From positions 372,001 to 436,000 of the forward strand of contig OZ006972.1 in assembly GCA_963931255.1 (NCBI GenBank): 64,000 nt of DNA. The letters are read 5' to 3'. The DNA is from CALUVN01 sp944323595. Its GTDB lineage: Bacteria; Cyanobacteriota; Vampirovibrionia; Gastranaerophilales; Gastranaerophilaceae. The notes under the pieces were generated by a model. The model made no database searches. It saw only the letters and a program-made list of their open reading frames with translations, and was not told where the DNA came from. The position numbers and the translations under genes are program-made. Numbering within the stretch: the stretch's first letter is position 1; each line of letters starts with the position of its first letter. Below, piece after piece: positions 1 to 7,499 of this stretch.

Positions 1-324
1 AAGATTTCCCATTCTTGCCATTGTCATTTTTACATAAGGAATTCCGCTGCCTTTTGTCTCCGGCGCTATTTTGAATACCAGAAGTCCTGATATTAAACCG
101 CCGGTTGTTGTTATTAACGGAAATATAAGATTTTTAATTCCGGTGCTTAGTGTGTTGCAATAAGCGTTTATGCTGCTGAATGTAAAATCAATACTTATTT
201 TAAACAGAACGACAAGCACTCCTGAAATTAATCCAACAAGAACTGCCTGCAATATAATTTTGCTTCTTGCAATTTCCTGTAAAAAATAGCCCGTTTGTCT
301 GAAAATTTTATTATTTATGTGCAT
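1..324 (-). CDS. ClC-type chloride channel/antiporter, N-terminal part (runs off left edge)
   Basis: Reading the minus strand from an ATG at 324 gives 108 codons without a stop, continuing past the window edge. The protein starts MHINNKIFRQTGYF, has a hydrophobic segment at about residues 29-46 and a second near 68-83, and then the motif KGSGIPYVK. The GSGIP motif is the anion-selectivity loop at the start of ClC helix D, so this is a ClC family channel or H+/Cl- exchanger of the inner membrane. The start lies 22 bp after the stop of the matrixin-like gene, so the two may be co-transcribed. No clear ribosome binding site is seen. Only the N-terminal quarter is visible, so regulatory domains cannot be judged. 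Confidence 0.8.
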   Translation of the reverse strand, partial: MHINNKIFRQTGYFLQEIARSKIILQAVLVGLISGVLVVLFKISIDFTFSSINAYCNTLSTGIKNLIFPLITTTGGLISGLLVFKIAPETKGSGIPYVKMTMARMGNL

Positions 325-346
325 ACATTAATCATATAACAAAGTT

Positions 347-877
347 TTAATCCGGCAGGTAAATCTTTTTTAAAGTATCTAAATCATTTCCTGACAAAAA
401 TGTTTGTCCGTGCACCTGTGGATACATAATATCTCCGCGGGATGCAGAATGCGGAAGCCCGAGGGCGTGTCCGATTTCATGAAGTGAAGTTTCGTAAAGT
501 TCACTGTCATTTAATTCCCTACCTGTAGCGGGATCCAGAAGAAATATCGTTAAATCCGCTTTTGAGTAAAACCCCAGAGGACTCTGGGTTGCGGCTAACC
601 CGACAGCATTAGAAAAGTCTTTCTTTTGAATTTTAGGATTTTTATCTTCAAATTTTACATGCAATGATGCCGCTAACTTTGCATCTTTCATTTTAAAAGT
701 TACAATTTCATCTGATGCAGACTGCCATGTATTAAATGCTTTTTCTACAATAGCTTTTTTAGGATGGTCTTCTATATACACATTAAGCGGGAAATACCCC
801 CAGCGCGGTGTTCTCCATGCTAAAGCTGCCCCGCAGCATATAAGCATTATGAAGATAAACAGTAAAAATCTTTTCAT
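347..877 (-). CDS. secreted matrixin-like zinc metalloprotease
   Basis: A 176-residue protein with an N-terminal signal peptide (hydrophobic residues 4-20, then AWRTPRW). The zinc-binding helix HEIGHALGLPH, near residues 133-143, has all three histidines and the catalytic glutamate of the HExxHxxGxxH metzincin signature. The downstream DIMYP supplies the Met-turn. This places it with M10/matrixin-like peptidases, probably exported to the periplasm or outside. There is no obvious propeptide cysteine switch, and the protein is short for the family. The start has the ribosome binding site AAGGAATAATTA. It follows a decayed paralogue (881-1432) by 3 bp, so the pair forms a tandem duplication in one transcript. 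Confidence 0.85.
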   Translation of the reverse strand: MKRFLLFIFIMLICCGAALAWRTPRWGYFPLNVYIEDHPKKAIVEKAFNTWQSASDEIVTFKMKDAKLAASLHVKFEDKNPKIQKKDFSNAVGLAATQSPLGFYSKADLTIFLLDPATGRELNDSELYETSLHEIGHALGLPHSASRGDIMYPQVHGQTFLSGNDLDTLKKIYLPD

Positions 878-880
878 TAA

Positions 881-1432
881 TTATTCCTTAGAATCTTCAC
901 GCTTTTGTATGGTATCTTTTATTGATGTTTCTCTGTAAGTTTTATCCAGCACTTCAATATCTTTATCCTGAAGTTCATTTGGTTGGGTTACTTGTTCATA
1001 GAAATTTTTTGTAGTTATGTAGCCCTGGTCTTCAATAAGTTTCAGCCCGAGTGCATTTGCAATTTCATGCAGTGCAGCCGCTTTAAATCTTGTATCCGGG
1101 AGTTTCTTTCCTCCGACAGCATCTGCAAGTGTAACATCAACTTTGAATAAATAAGTAGTGGCAGCATGAATGTCTGTCGTTCCTGGAACATTTGCATCAC
1201 CTGCGACTTCAAATACTATATTGGCAGAAATTTTACTTTTTGATTGTTTGAAGCTTATAAGACCGTTGGATTTCGTGCTCCATTCATTTAAAGCTTCATT
1301 GATGGCTTCTGCTCTGTCACCAGCAGGAACATAAACTTTTACCGGAAAAAAACTCCATCTCGGCATTGTAAATGCTATTGCGGATGCTGTTGTTACTAAT
1401 AATAATCCTAAAGTTAATAATATCTTTTTCAT
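881..1432 (-). CDS. degenerate matrixin-like paralogue (zinc ligands lost)
   Basis: A 183-residue exported protein. Its N-terminus (signal peptide, then FTMPRWSFFPVKVYV) matches the next gene's AWRTPRWGYFPLNVYI, and its length and layout are the same, so it is a tandem paralogue. Where the neighbour has HEIGHALGLPH it has HEIANALGLKL: the first His and Glu remain but the second and third zinc-binding histidines are gone, and no Met-turn motif is visible. It is therefore unlikely to be an active metalloprotease. The reading frame is intact, which suggests retained function, for instance as a pseudoenzyme, inhibitor or binding partner. Its start has only a weak ribosome binding site. Confidence 0.75.
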   Translation of the reverse strand: MKKILLTLGLLLVTTASAIAFTMPRWSFFPVKVYVPAGDRAEAINEALNEWSTKSNGLISFKQSKSKISANIVFEVAGDANVPGTTDIHAATTYLFKVDVTLADAVGGKKLPDTRFKAAALHEIANALGLKLIEDQGYITTKNFYEQVTQPNELQDKDIEVLDKTYRETSIKDTIQKREDSKE

Positions 1433-1545
1433 AGTGTTTAATATACCATTTTTTTTTGTTTTTGTACAGGGGTACTATCCGATTATGGGTATTGAGTTTT
1501 TTGAAATTTTGGGGTATTCTTTAACTTGAAGATAAGGGAGAGTAT

Positions 1546-2850
1546 ATGACTACAGAAGTTCAAGAAGAATTAAAGGTTATAAATGACGCGATAAAAGAAG
1601 TTGCCAATTTTGTGCAGACTGATGCAACAGTAAAACCGGATTTCGATGAGTATATCAGGACAATAAGCGGAGGCAGACCTCAATCAATAAATTTTCAATC
1701 CGCTTGTTTCAACTATATCTTTGAACGTTATCTGGGTGAAGAGCGCAAATCTATATTTGAATTGTATCTCGCTAATACTAAAAAGTTACCGGCAGAAACA
1801 AAAAAAGTTATCAAAGCTCTTCAAAAGTCTGTTTCCTCTGTATTTGAGGTTAAAAAAGTACACAGAACCGGTTTTGAATTGGATAATATTATTAACGAAA
1901 AATTATACAATGTAACTTCTCTTGTGAAGATGACATCATTTAGAGGTATAGGACCGGGACAGTTTGTTGTAGCAAGGATTTTTAAGTATAACAAAGAACA
2001 TTATCTTCTGGAAATTTCAGGCGTACTTTCTTCTTCTAAGAGGGATGATGCTTTGAGATTTTCTGTTGCTAAAATTATTCAAAATCCTGAGCTTGTATAT
2101 ATGGATAACCCTGAAAAATTAAAAGAAATTGAGAAAAATGTAGCAAAATTGTACAAAGATTTTGTTGATTATTTCGGTGTTGATGAAGTTGTAACAACTA
2201 ATAAATACGCTGACGATATTATAGGGTTGTTTAATGATTATGCGGAAAGCGGCGAAAAGAAAGAATTCGCGGACAAAATCCATGAACCCGCTGCGTACAG
2301 ATTTTTCAATGTAAGTGAATTTAACAATTCATATTCAAACTTCCTTGAAAATTCTTTAGGCGGTTTTTCTTCCCATAAAGAAGAATATGATGTAGGTATT
2401 TTGTTTGATGAAGAATTAGGGCTTTATGCAGTTCCTTTCTATGCAACTTTTAACAAAATTTTTGAAGCTAAAGATTATTCAAAGATTATCAATTATGATA
2501 AATGCGTTGAATATATGCTTAAAAATGATAAACTTTCCGCAAATTTAATAAAGCGGGTAGCCGCAAAACACGATAACTTTATGAAAGTTGTTAATGAAAT
2601 ATTGAAGAAAAATTATACTCTGGAAGAGCTTTTACAAACTTATAAGGCTCCGTATCTGGAACAAAAAATCTTTTCTTCAACAACTGTTCTTTATAAATCA
2701 AAAGCATTTTCAAGAACTCTCGGTATAATTGAAGAGCATGAAGAACGCCCTAAAATTGATACAACAGGTGTCGGACGCAATGACCCTTGTCCTTGCGGAA
2801 GCGGGAAAAAGTTCAAAAAATGCTGCGGTGCTGCTGCGCTAAACAATTAA
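1546..2850 (+). CDS. SEC-C motif protein of unknown function
   Basis: A 434-residue soluble protein, mostly charged and probably helical, with no signal peptide. The C-terminus carries RNDPCPCGSGKKFKKCC at about residues 411-427, the SEC-C zinc-binding motif also found at the end of SecA and in YecA-like proteins, where it contacts ribosomes or SecB. I do not recognise the first 400 residues; they contain acidic stretches and no catalytic motif I can name. The start has GGGAGAGTAT before the ATG. The gene converges on maf and the two overlap by 12 bp. A role near protein export or quality control is only suggested by the motif. Confidence 0.75.
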   Translation: MTTEVQEELKVINDAIKEVANFVQTDATVKPDFDEYIRTISGGRPQSINFQSACFNYIFERYLGEERKSIFELYLANTKKLPAETKKVIKALQKSVSSVFEVKKVHRTGFELDNIINEKLYNVTSLVKMTSFRGIGPGQFVVARIFKYNKEHYLLEISGVLSSSKRDDALRFSVAKIIQNPELVYMDNPEKLKEIEKNVAKLYKDFVDYFGVDEVVTTNKYADDIIGLFNDYAESGEKKEFADKIHEPAAYRFFNVSEFNNSYSNFLENSLGGFSSHKEEYDVGILFDEELGLYAVPFYATFNKIFEAKDYSKIINYDKCVEYMLKNDKLSANLIKRVAAKHDNFMKVVNEILKKNYTLEELLQTYKAPYLEQKIFSSTTVLYKSKAFSRTLGIIEEHEERPKIDTTGVGRNDPCPCGSGKKFKKCCGAAALNN

Positions 2851-3396
2851 TTTCATAAGCGCATCAGGACATAAGCCTATAATATTTTTGAAACTGCCTT
2901 CTACGTTTTTGACAAAACCTGAAGGCAGTTCCTGTATTCCGTAAGAACCAGCTTTGTCGAGAGGCTTGTATTCTTTTACGTAAGATTCAATCTGTTCATC
3001 TGTAAGTTGTTCAAATTCGACATAAGAGGTAACTGCGGTCTTTTTGACTGTATTGTTTTCAGTGTTTATAACTGCAATAGCCGTAACAACTTTATGTTTG
3101 CGTCCTGATAATCTTTTCAGCATTGATATTGCTTCAGCTTCGTCTTTTGGCTTTCCTAATATCTCATCATCAAGCACAACTACAGTGTCTGCGCCGATTA
3201 CGAGGGCATTTTCTTTAATTCTGTTTGAAACATCCAAAGCCTTATTGTATGCAAGATTTTCAATAAATTCATAAGAAAAAACCGTCCTCGTATGATCTTC
3301 CTCATACTGCGACGGTATAATCTCAAATTTTAAATTAGTTTCTTTTAAGATATTTTGTCTTCTGGGAGATGAAGACGCAAGTATAATTTTTCCCAT
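2839..3396 (-). CDS. maf: Maf-like nucleoside triphosphate pyrophosphatase
   Basis: A 185-residue cytoplasmic protein beginning MGKIILASSSPRRQNILKE, the Maf/Ham1-fold signature with the SSSPRR loop. It keeps the conserved GADTVVVLDDEILGKP segment (catalytic acidic residues), SGRKHKVVTAIAVI, and the C-terminal AGSYGIQ motif. Maf proteins hydrolyse non-canonical or surplus dTTP/UTP-type nucleotides to monophosphates and can slow septum formation. The length is normal for the family. The start is preceded by GAGGAACTGCTG. It is convergent with the SEC-C gene. Confidence 0.93.
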   Translation of the reverse strand: MGKIILASSSPRRQNILKETNLKFEIIPSQYEEDHTRTVFSYEFIENLAYNKALDVSNRIKENALVIGADTVVVLDDEILGKPKDEAEAISMLKRLSGRKHKVVTAIAVINTENNTVKKTAVTSYVEFEQLTDEQIESYVKEYKPLDKAGSYGIQELPSGFVKNVEGSFKNIIGLCPDALMKLIV

Positions 3397-3468
3397 CAGC
3401 AGTTCCTCGTATTCGTTCTGACAGATTTAGTTTATCAGAAAAATAAGAGGAACAAAAACTTTGGAAAG

Positions 3469-3708
3469 CTATTGTAAAGTTCGTGTTCGATTATATCTTG
3501 CCGTTTTGGCATTTATTGCATAACAGGCTATATTAAGACGCTGTTTAAGCATCATCATGTTCCTGTGCATATTGGCATAATCATTCATTGCCCCCATCAT
3601 CTTGTCCGGGTCAACCATTGATTCCATATTGTCATGATTATCTACGCGTTCGTCTTGGTATTTTTTGACCAGTAGCTGGTCGATGTAATCTTCAGCACCT
3701 ATTGCCAT
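3469..3708 (-). CDS. small hypothetical protein, 79 aa
   Basis: The long frame here has an implausible N-terminus. The real gene very likely starts at the ATG at 3708 (MAIGAEDYIDQLLVKKYQDE), which is preceded by the strong ribosome binding site GGGAGGATCGGC. The product is 79 residues, hydrophilic, rich in Met, Asn and Asp (a run of methionines around residues 47-53), and probably helical. It has no signal peptide and no motif I recognise. In size and character it resembles the small helical proteins at 54526-55146, which may hint at a lineage-specific family of secreted or chaperone-like proteins, but this is only a visual impression. Confidence 0.6.
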   Translation of the reverse strand: MAIGAEDYIDQLLVKKYQDERVDNHDNMESMVDPDKMMGAMNDYANMHRNMMMLKQRLNIACYAINAKTARYNRTRTLQ

Positions 3709-3811
3709 GCCGATCCTCCCTATTGAATTGTGTGTGATGAGAAAGTTTAAATATCCTAATATATTCCTTATGTATATACAAAGTATTTTACTTTTCAAAA
3801 ATTGCCTTTTT

Positions 3812-3839
3812 TTGTACAAATGTGAAGAAATGTTAAAAT
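3812..3839 (+). promoter_or_regulatory. predicted sigma-70 promoter for the U32-like gene
   Basis: TTGTAC at 3812-3817 and TAAAAT at 3834-3839 are separated by 16 bp. Transcription would begin near 3846. That is too close to the ATG at 3851 for normal initiation and favours the ATG at 3887 as the start of the downstream gene. Confidence 0.45.
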
Positions 3840-3886
3840 AAAATTTAAAAATGTATTTTTTCCACACGGAAGAATATAATAAATGT

Positions 3887-5530
3887 ATGAAAGAGATAAG
3901 TATAATTGCACCGTTAAAAAAGCCAGAGGACATTGATTTATTCTGTAAATCCACCAATTGCCGCTCTTATTATGTTTATTACAAAAAGTTTTTAAACAAC
4001 AACTTTGAGTACGTAAATGAGTTTGTGGAAGCCGCAAGACGTCAGGGGTGCAAGTTTTATATTAATTTTAAACATGATATAACGGAAGAGAATTTGCCAG
4101 AGATTAAAAAAATGCTGAAATTCCTCAAGACAGCAGGAATTGACGGCATTTTTATAAACAGTTTTGCTATGCTTGAGGCAATAAAGGTTTTTAAACTTCC
4201 GTTTGATGTTATTGTAGATTCGTATTTTGACATTCATAATCTTTCGGGCATTGATTTTATAAACAGTTTTCACAAAGTAAACGGCGTGATTATTACGGAA
4301 GAAATTTATATGAAAAATATAGCCAAGATTAAGAAATATACAAACCTGCCGCTTGCTATAGATTCTGATAATCTCCCGTGGTGTGCGGAAGATATTATAA
4401 AACTTAATGCTATCGACAATGTGATTATCAAAGGAAAATTCGCCTCCTCTGACGAAATACTTGAAGGTATTGAACTTGTGGAGAAAATTCTTGAAAAGCC
4501 TAAACTCTTTAAGAATCAAAAGCTTCCGTTTAAACATGTGCGTAAATGTATTTATCAGACAAACCATTTTTCAGGAGAAATGGTTAGTGCCAAAGGTCGC
4601 GATTTTAAATTTAGCCGTCATATCCAAAATTTTGAATGGGATATTAAAAGAACCCGTATTTCCAAAACTATTAATTATGAGCGGAATTCGGAGATAAAGA
4701 TTAACCTGCGGCTTTCCGAGTTAGAGCAGATTAAGGAACTCAACAAATATATAAAAAAAATAGGTACAAATCCTGTTTATTCCATTGAATACGGCGAAAT
4801 CCTTTCTACTGCAGACCTTGCAACAAGCAGTTTTCATGAAATCATAATTAAGGTTAAAAAGTTTTGTACTGATAACGGTATTCACTTTCAGCTTTCTACT
4901 CCGAGAATTCTTATTGAACGCGATTTTGACAGAGTATTTGAGTATGAAAAGCAAATATTGCTTGATGAACCGGCGCCGTCATCCTTGATAATAAACAATA
5001 TAGGCTATTTCTGGGCAGTCATTAATGATCCTGATATTAACCATATTTCACTTGAAATCGGACAGGGGATTAATCTTTTGAACAGTATGTCAATTAAATG
5101 CCTTAATAATCTGCATCATTTACACACGGTTGATTTTACCTCATTTAATGATATGGAAAGTGTTCTGCAGACTTTGAAAAAAGTACGTAATATTATTGAG
5201 AACAAAAAATACACAATAGCGGGTAATATCAGAGTGCCAAGTTTGGGGTTGTGTCCTTTAAATAATGACAGCGCAATTATTTCCCGCCTGTCCTGCAAGG
5301 CACCCTGTCACAGAGGCGGGTATGCATTGAAAGATCCGTCATTAAAGAAAATTTATCCGTTTACCTGCGACGGATTCTGCAGAATGCACATGTTTGAAGA
5401 CCGTATTCTGGAAGATTTCAGCCATATTGATGAACTTACTGATGCCGGTATAAATGAATTAGTCTTTGACTTCAGTGCATTGCCGGCAAAATATGTTCCT
5501 ATCTTACTTGATAAGTATTTTAACAGATAA
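3887..5530 (+). CDS. peptidase U32-like protein (TIM-barrel, cysteine-rich)
   Basis: The chosen ATG at 3887 (MKEISIIAPLKK) gives 547 residues; an in-frame ATG at 3851 would add 12 residues but would leave almost no leader after the predicted promoter. The first 220 residues look like an alternating beta/alpha barrel (GIDGIFINS, LPFDVIVDSYFDIHNL, VNGVIITEE, LPLAID). The C-terminal half has clustered cysteines (CPLN, SCKAPCHRGGY, FTCDGFCRMHMF), like the iron-sulfur or metal-binding cysteines of U32 family members such as YegQ/UbiU/RlhA. I infer a U32-type enzyme, perhaps acting on tRNA, rRNA or ubiquinone-type substrates, but family membership is not certain. It is divergent from the 79-aa gene. 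Confidence 0.55.
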   Translation: MKEISIIAPLKKPEDIDLFCKSTNCRSYYVYYKKFLNNNFEYVNEFVEAARRQGCKFYINFKHDITEENLPEIKKMLKFLKTAGIDGIFINSFAMLEAIKVFKLPFDVIVDSYFDIHNLSGIDFINSFHKVNGVIITEEIYMKNIAKIKKYTNLPLAIDSDNLPWCAEDIIKLNAIDNVIIKGKFASSDEILEGIELVEKILEKPKLFKNQKLPFKHVRKCIYQTNHFSGEMVSAKGRDFKFSRHIQNFEWDIKRTRISKTINYERNSEIKINLRLSELEQIKELNKYIKKIGTNPVYSIEYGEILSTADLATSSFHEIIIKVKKFCTDNGIHFQLSTPRILIERDFDRVFEYEKQILLDEPAPSSLIINNIGYFWAVINDPDINHISLEIGQGINLLNSMSIKCLNNLHHLHTVDFTSFNDMESVLQTLKKVRNIIENKKYTIAGNIRVPSLGLCPLNNDSAIISRLSCKAPCHRGGYALKDPSLKKIYPFTCDGFCRMHMFEDRILEDFSHIDELTDAGINELVFDFSALPAKYVPILLDKYFNR

Positions 5531-5531
5531 T

Positions 5532-5750
5532 TTATTTTATCGGTATAAGAGTATTTAAATCAACATCAAGAGCTTTTGCTATAGAAATTATAGTAAACAG
5601 TGTAGGATTTGCAACACCCCGTTCAATCATATTGACAGTATCAAGTGAAATTCCTGCCTTTGTTGCAAGGTTAAGTTGTGATATTTTGCGTTTTGCACGT
5701 TCCACACGCATATTTTTTGCCAGCTTTTCATAGTATTTCTTAATATCCAT
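5532..5750 (-). CDS. XRE-family transcriptional regulator
   Basis: A 72-residue protein that is almost entirely one Cro/C1-type helix-turn-helix: KISQLNLATKAGISLDTVNMIERG (residues about 22-45) and then NPTLFTIISIAKALDVDLNTLI. It has no extra sensory domain. It is divergent from the pilin-like gene at 5859, and the intergenic region holds direct repeats over a strong promoter, so it probably controls itself and the pilin. The same arrangement with different genes recurs at 31.7-32.9 kb. Confidence 0.85.
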   Translation of the reverse strand: MDIKKYYEKLAKNMRVERAKRKISQLNLATKAGISLDTVNMIERGVANPTLFTIISIAKALDVDLNTLIPIK

Positions 5751-5767
5751 TTCTTAATTCTAATATA

Positions 5768-5816
5768 TTGACATCACGAGTATACGGAATATAATATAGA
5801 TAATACGGATTATATT
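5768..5816 (+). promoter_or_regulatory. strong promoter with overlapping direct-repeat operator
   Basis: TTGACA (5768-5773), a 16-bp spacer and TATAAT (5790-5795) form a near-consensus promoter pointing at the pilin gene, with an expected 5' leader of about 57 nt. The direct repeats ATACGGAATATAAT (5782-5795) and ATACGGATTATATT (5803-5816) cover the -10 box and the start site. That is a good position for repression by the divergent XRE protein. Confidence 0.6.
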
Positions 5817-5858
5817 ACGTGTTATTTATGTTATATTCATAATTTGAGGTTGTGTTTG

Positions 5859-6596
5859 ATGAAAAAGAGCGGACGAAAAGCTTTCACACTGGCAGAAGTA
5901 CTGATAACTCTCGGTATAATAGGCGTTGTTGCAGCTTTGACTATACCTACGCTTATCAACCATTATCAAAAAGTCGTGATGAGTGCCCGTAATAAGAAAT
6001 TTGTGAGTTCAATAAATCAGGCAGTGCTTCGTTCTACTGCTGATAACGGTCCTCCTCATGAATGGCCTAATCATATCCTGTATCATGATCCGGAATCTTT
6101 ATATGACTGGTTTGATGAATACATTATGGGATATATGAAAATTTTAAAAAACTGCCGGCATGATCCTATCGGCTGTATTGCGGAATATCGCTGGTGTGAA
6201 ACCGCAGACAGATGCTGGTCTGCTAACGGGATAGGCAACAGTAATGTTTTATATGTGTTTAATGACGGCAGTATGATTATTGCACTTACCGGTGGAGGTT
6301 TAAATAATGACACCGGTATCACCACAGGTTTAACTATCCATATTCGTTTTGATGCCAACGGTTACAGTAAACCAAATGTATATGGTCGTGATATTTTTTC
6401 TTATAGATTTACAGTTGCAGATAACAAGTTTTACATAACCTGTGATAACCATAAAAACCTGACCGGCGGGACTGTTTCTACAAATAACAGCAGAACTTAT
6501 CTTATAGAAAGCTGCAAAACTGATCCGCAGACCTGTAGTTGTTTGTTAATGAAAGATAATTTTGAATTTAAAAATGATTATCCGCACAAATTATAA
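5859..6596 (+). CDS. type IV pilin-like / pseudopilin protein, copy 1
   Basis: The ATG at 5859, with GAGG nine bases upstream, gives 245 residues (a longer reading would need a TTG inside the ribosome binding site). The N-terminus MKKSGRKAFTLAEVLITL is a class III prepilin leader: basic residues, cleavage before F, Glu at +5, then a hydrophobic helix to about residue 35. The rest is a globular domain with several cysteines (CRHDPIGC, CETADRC, CKTDPQTCSC) that may form disulfides. The likely location is an inner-membrane-anchored or surface fibre assembled by a type IV pilus or type II-like system; no assembly gene is nearby. It is a close paralogue of the gene at 31707-32432. Confidence 0.85.
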   Translation: MKKSGRKAFTLAEVLITLGIIGVVAALTIPTLINHYQKVVMSARNKKFVSSINQAVLRSTADNGPPHEWPNHILYHDPESLYDWFDEYIMGYMKILKNCRHDPIGCIAEYRWCETADRCWSANGIGNSNVLYVFNDGSMIIALTGGGLNNDTGITTGLTIHIRFDANGYSKPNVYGRDIFSYRFTVADNKFYITCDNHKNLTGGTVSTNNSRTYLIESCKTDPQTCSCLLMKDNFEFKNDYPHKL

Positions 6597-6620
6597 ATCA
6601 AAACACTCGTTAAGTTTACT

Positions 6621-6653
6621 AAAAAAGTCTCTCGATTAGTCGAGAGGCTTTTT
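6621..6653. terminator. bidirectional rho-independent terminator
   Basis: GTCTCTCGA (6627-6635) and TCGAGAGGC (6640-6648) pair around the loop TTAG. An A-run lies on one side and a T-run on the other, so the hairpin can end both the pilin gene (+) and the TPR/NHL gene (-). Confidence 0.8.
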
Positions 6654-6662
6654 AACAATTAA

Positions 6663-7499
6663 TTATTCTGCTATTTTGTATTTTATAATTGAATTAGACC
6701 CTTGCGATGAAATGTAGAGAATATTCCCGCCGATATGGAGCCCGTAGGGTTTTTGGACATTACCCAGCAATATTGAAACGTAGCCGTTTTTTCCGACTTT
6801 TAAGACGTTATTGTTGTTGTAATTGGCAATATAAATATTGTCTTCTGCATCGCTTGCCATACCTATAGGGCCGTTCAGGCGGGCATCTTTAAGAAATACA
6901 AGCCGTCTGCCGTCTGTTGTAATTTTATAGACTATATTATCCGAAAATCCTGCAACGTAAAGGTTACCCTCTTTGTCGGTTGTAATACCAGTAGGGCTTA
7001 CAATATCTTCATATATTCCCGGTTTAGCCGTCTCGGAATCTGCCTTGAGCTGGTCAGCCTTGATTGTTGCTAAATCTGTATTCAATGTATATGCCAGTTC
7101 CTGTGCTTTCTGGTAAATCGGCGCATTGGGCGGAATTATTGAAAGATACGATTTGGCATTGTCTGTTTGATTTAATTTTGCACTAAGGTAGGCAGCTTTG
7201 TAGGTTGCCTCGTAATCATTTGGATTTCTGACAATGATTTGTTTAAACGTTGAAAGCGCTGCATCATATTGCTGCAGGTATTCAAGAATAGAGCCGAGAT
7301 TGAAATATGCGTCTGTATAATTCGGGTCTAATTCAATGGCTTTTCTAAAGGCAGCCATTGATTTATCGTAAAGTCCGACTTTATAATGATCTACGCCCTG
7401 ATTGTAATATAATTTTGCTTCTGTCATGACATCTTCTGCCGCAGCAAAAGATGCCATTCCAAAAGCTAATATAAAAGCTGTAATTAACAGTTTTTTCAC
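6663..7499 (-). CDS. exported TPR and NHL-type beta-propeller protein
   Basis: A 278-residue protein starting at a GTG (7499) that overlaps the malQ stop as TAGTG. Residues 1-20 form a signal peptide ending FAAAE. Residues about 24-140 hold tetratricopeptide repeats (YYNQGVDHYKVGLYDKSMAAFRKAIELDPNYTDAYFNLG and the next unit). Residues about 165-278 hold NHL/SMP30-like strands with the recurring pattern PTGI-D-EGNLYVA, GPIGMASDAEDNIYIANY and KPYGLHIGGNILYIS. It is probably a periplasmic scaffold or binding protein. Translational coupling to malQ suggests a shared transcript but not a shared pathway. Confidence 0.8.
   Translation of the reverse strand: MKKLLITAFILAFGMASFAAAEDVMTEAKLYYNQGVDHYKVGLYDKSMAAFRKAIELDPNYTDAYFNLGSILEYLQQYDAALSTFKQIIVRNPNDYEATYKAAYLSAKLNQTDNAKSYLSIIPPNAPIYQKAQELAYTLNTDLATIKADQLKADSETAKPGIYEDIVSPTGITTDKEGNLYVAGFSDNIVYKITTDGRRLVFLKDARLNGPIGMASDAEDNIYIANYNNNNVLKVGKNGYVSILLGNVQKPYGLHIGGNILYISSQGSNSIIKYKIAE

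Noticed and set aside
3851..3886. Earlier ATG for the U32-like gene
   Set aside because: It lies about five bases after the predicted transcription start; the ATG at 3887 has a better position.
3709..3957. N-terminal extension of the 79-aa protein
   Set aside because: The strong GGGAGG ribosome binding site directly before 3708 and the unlikely composition of the extension favour the short form.
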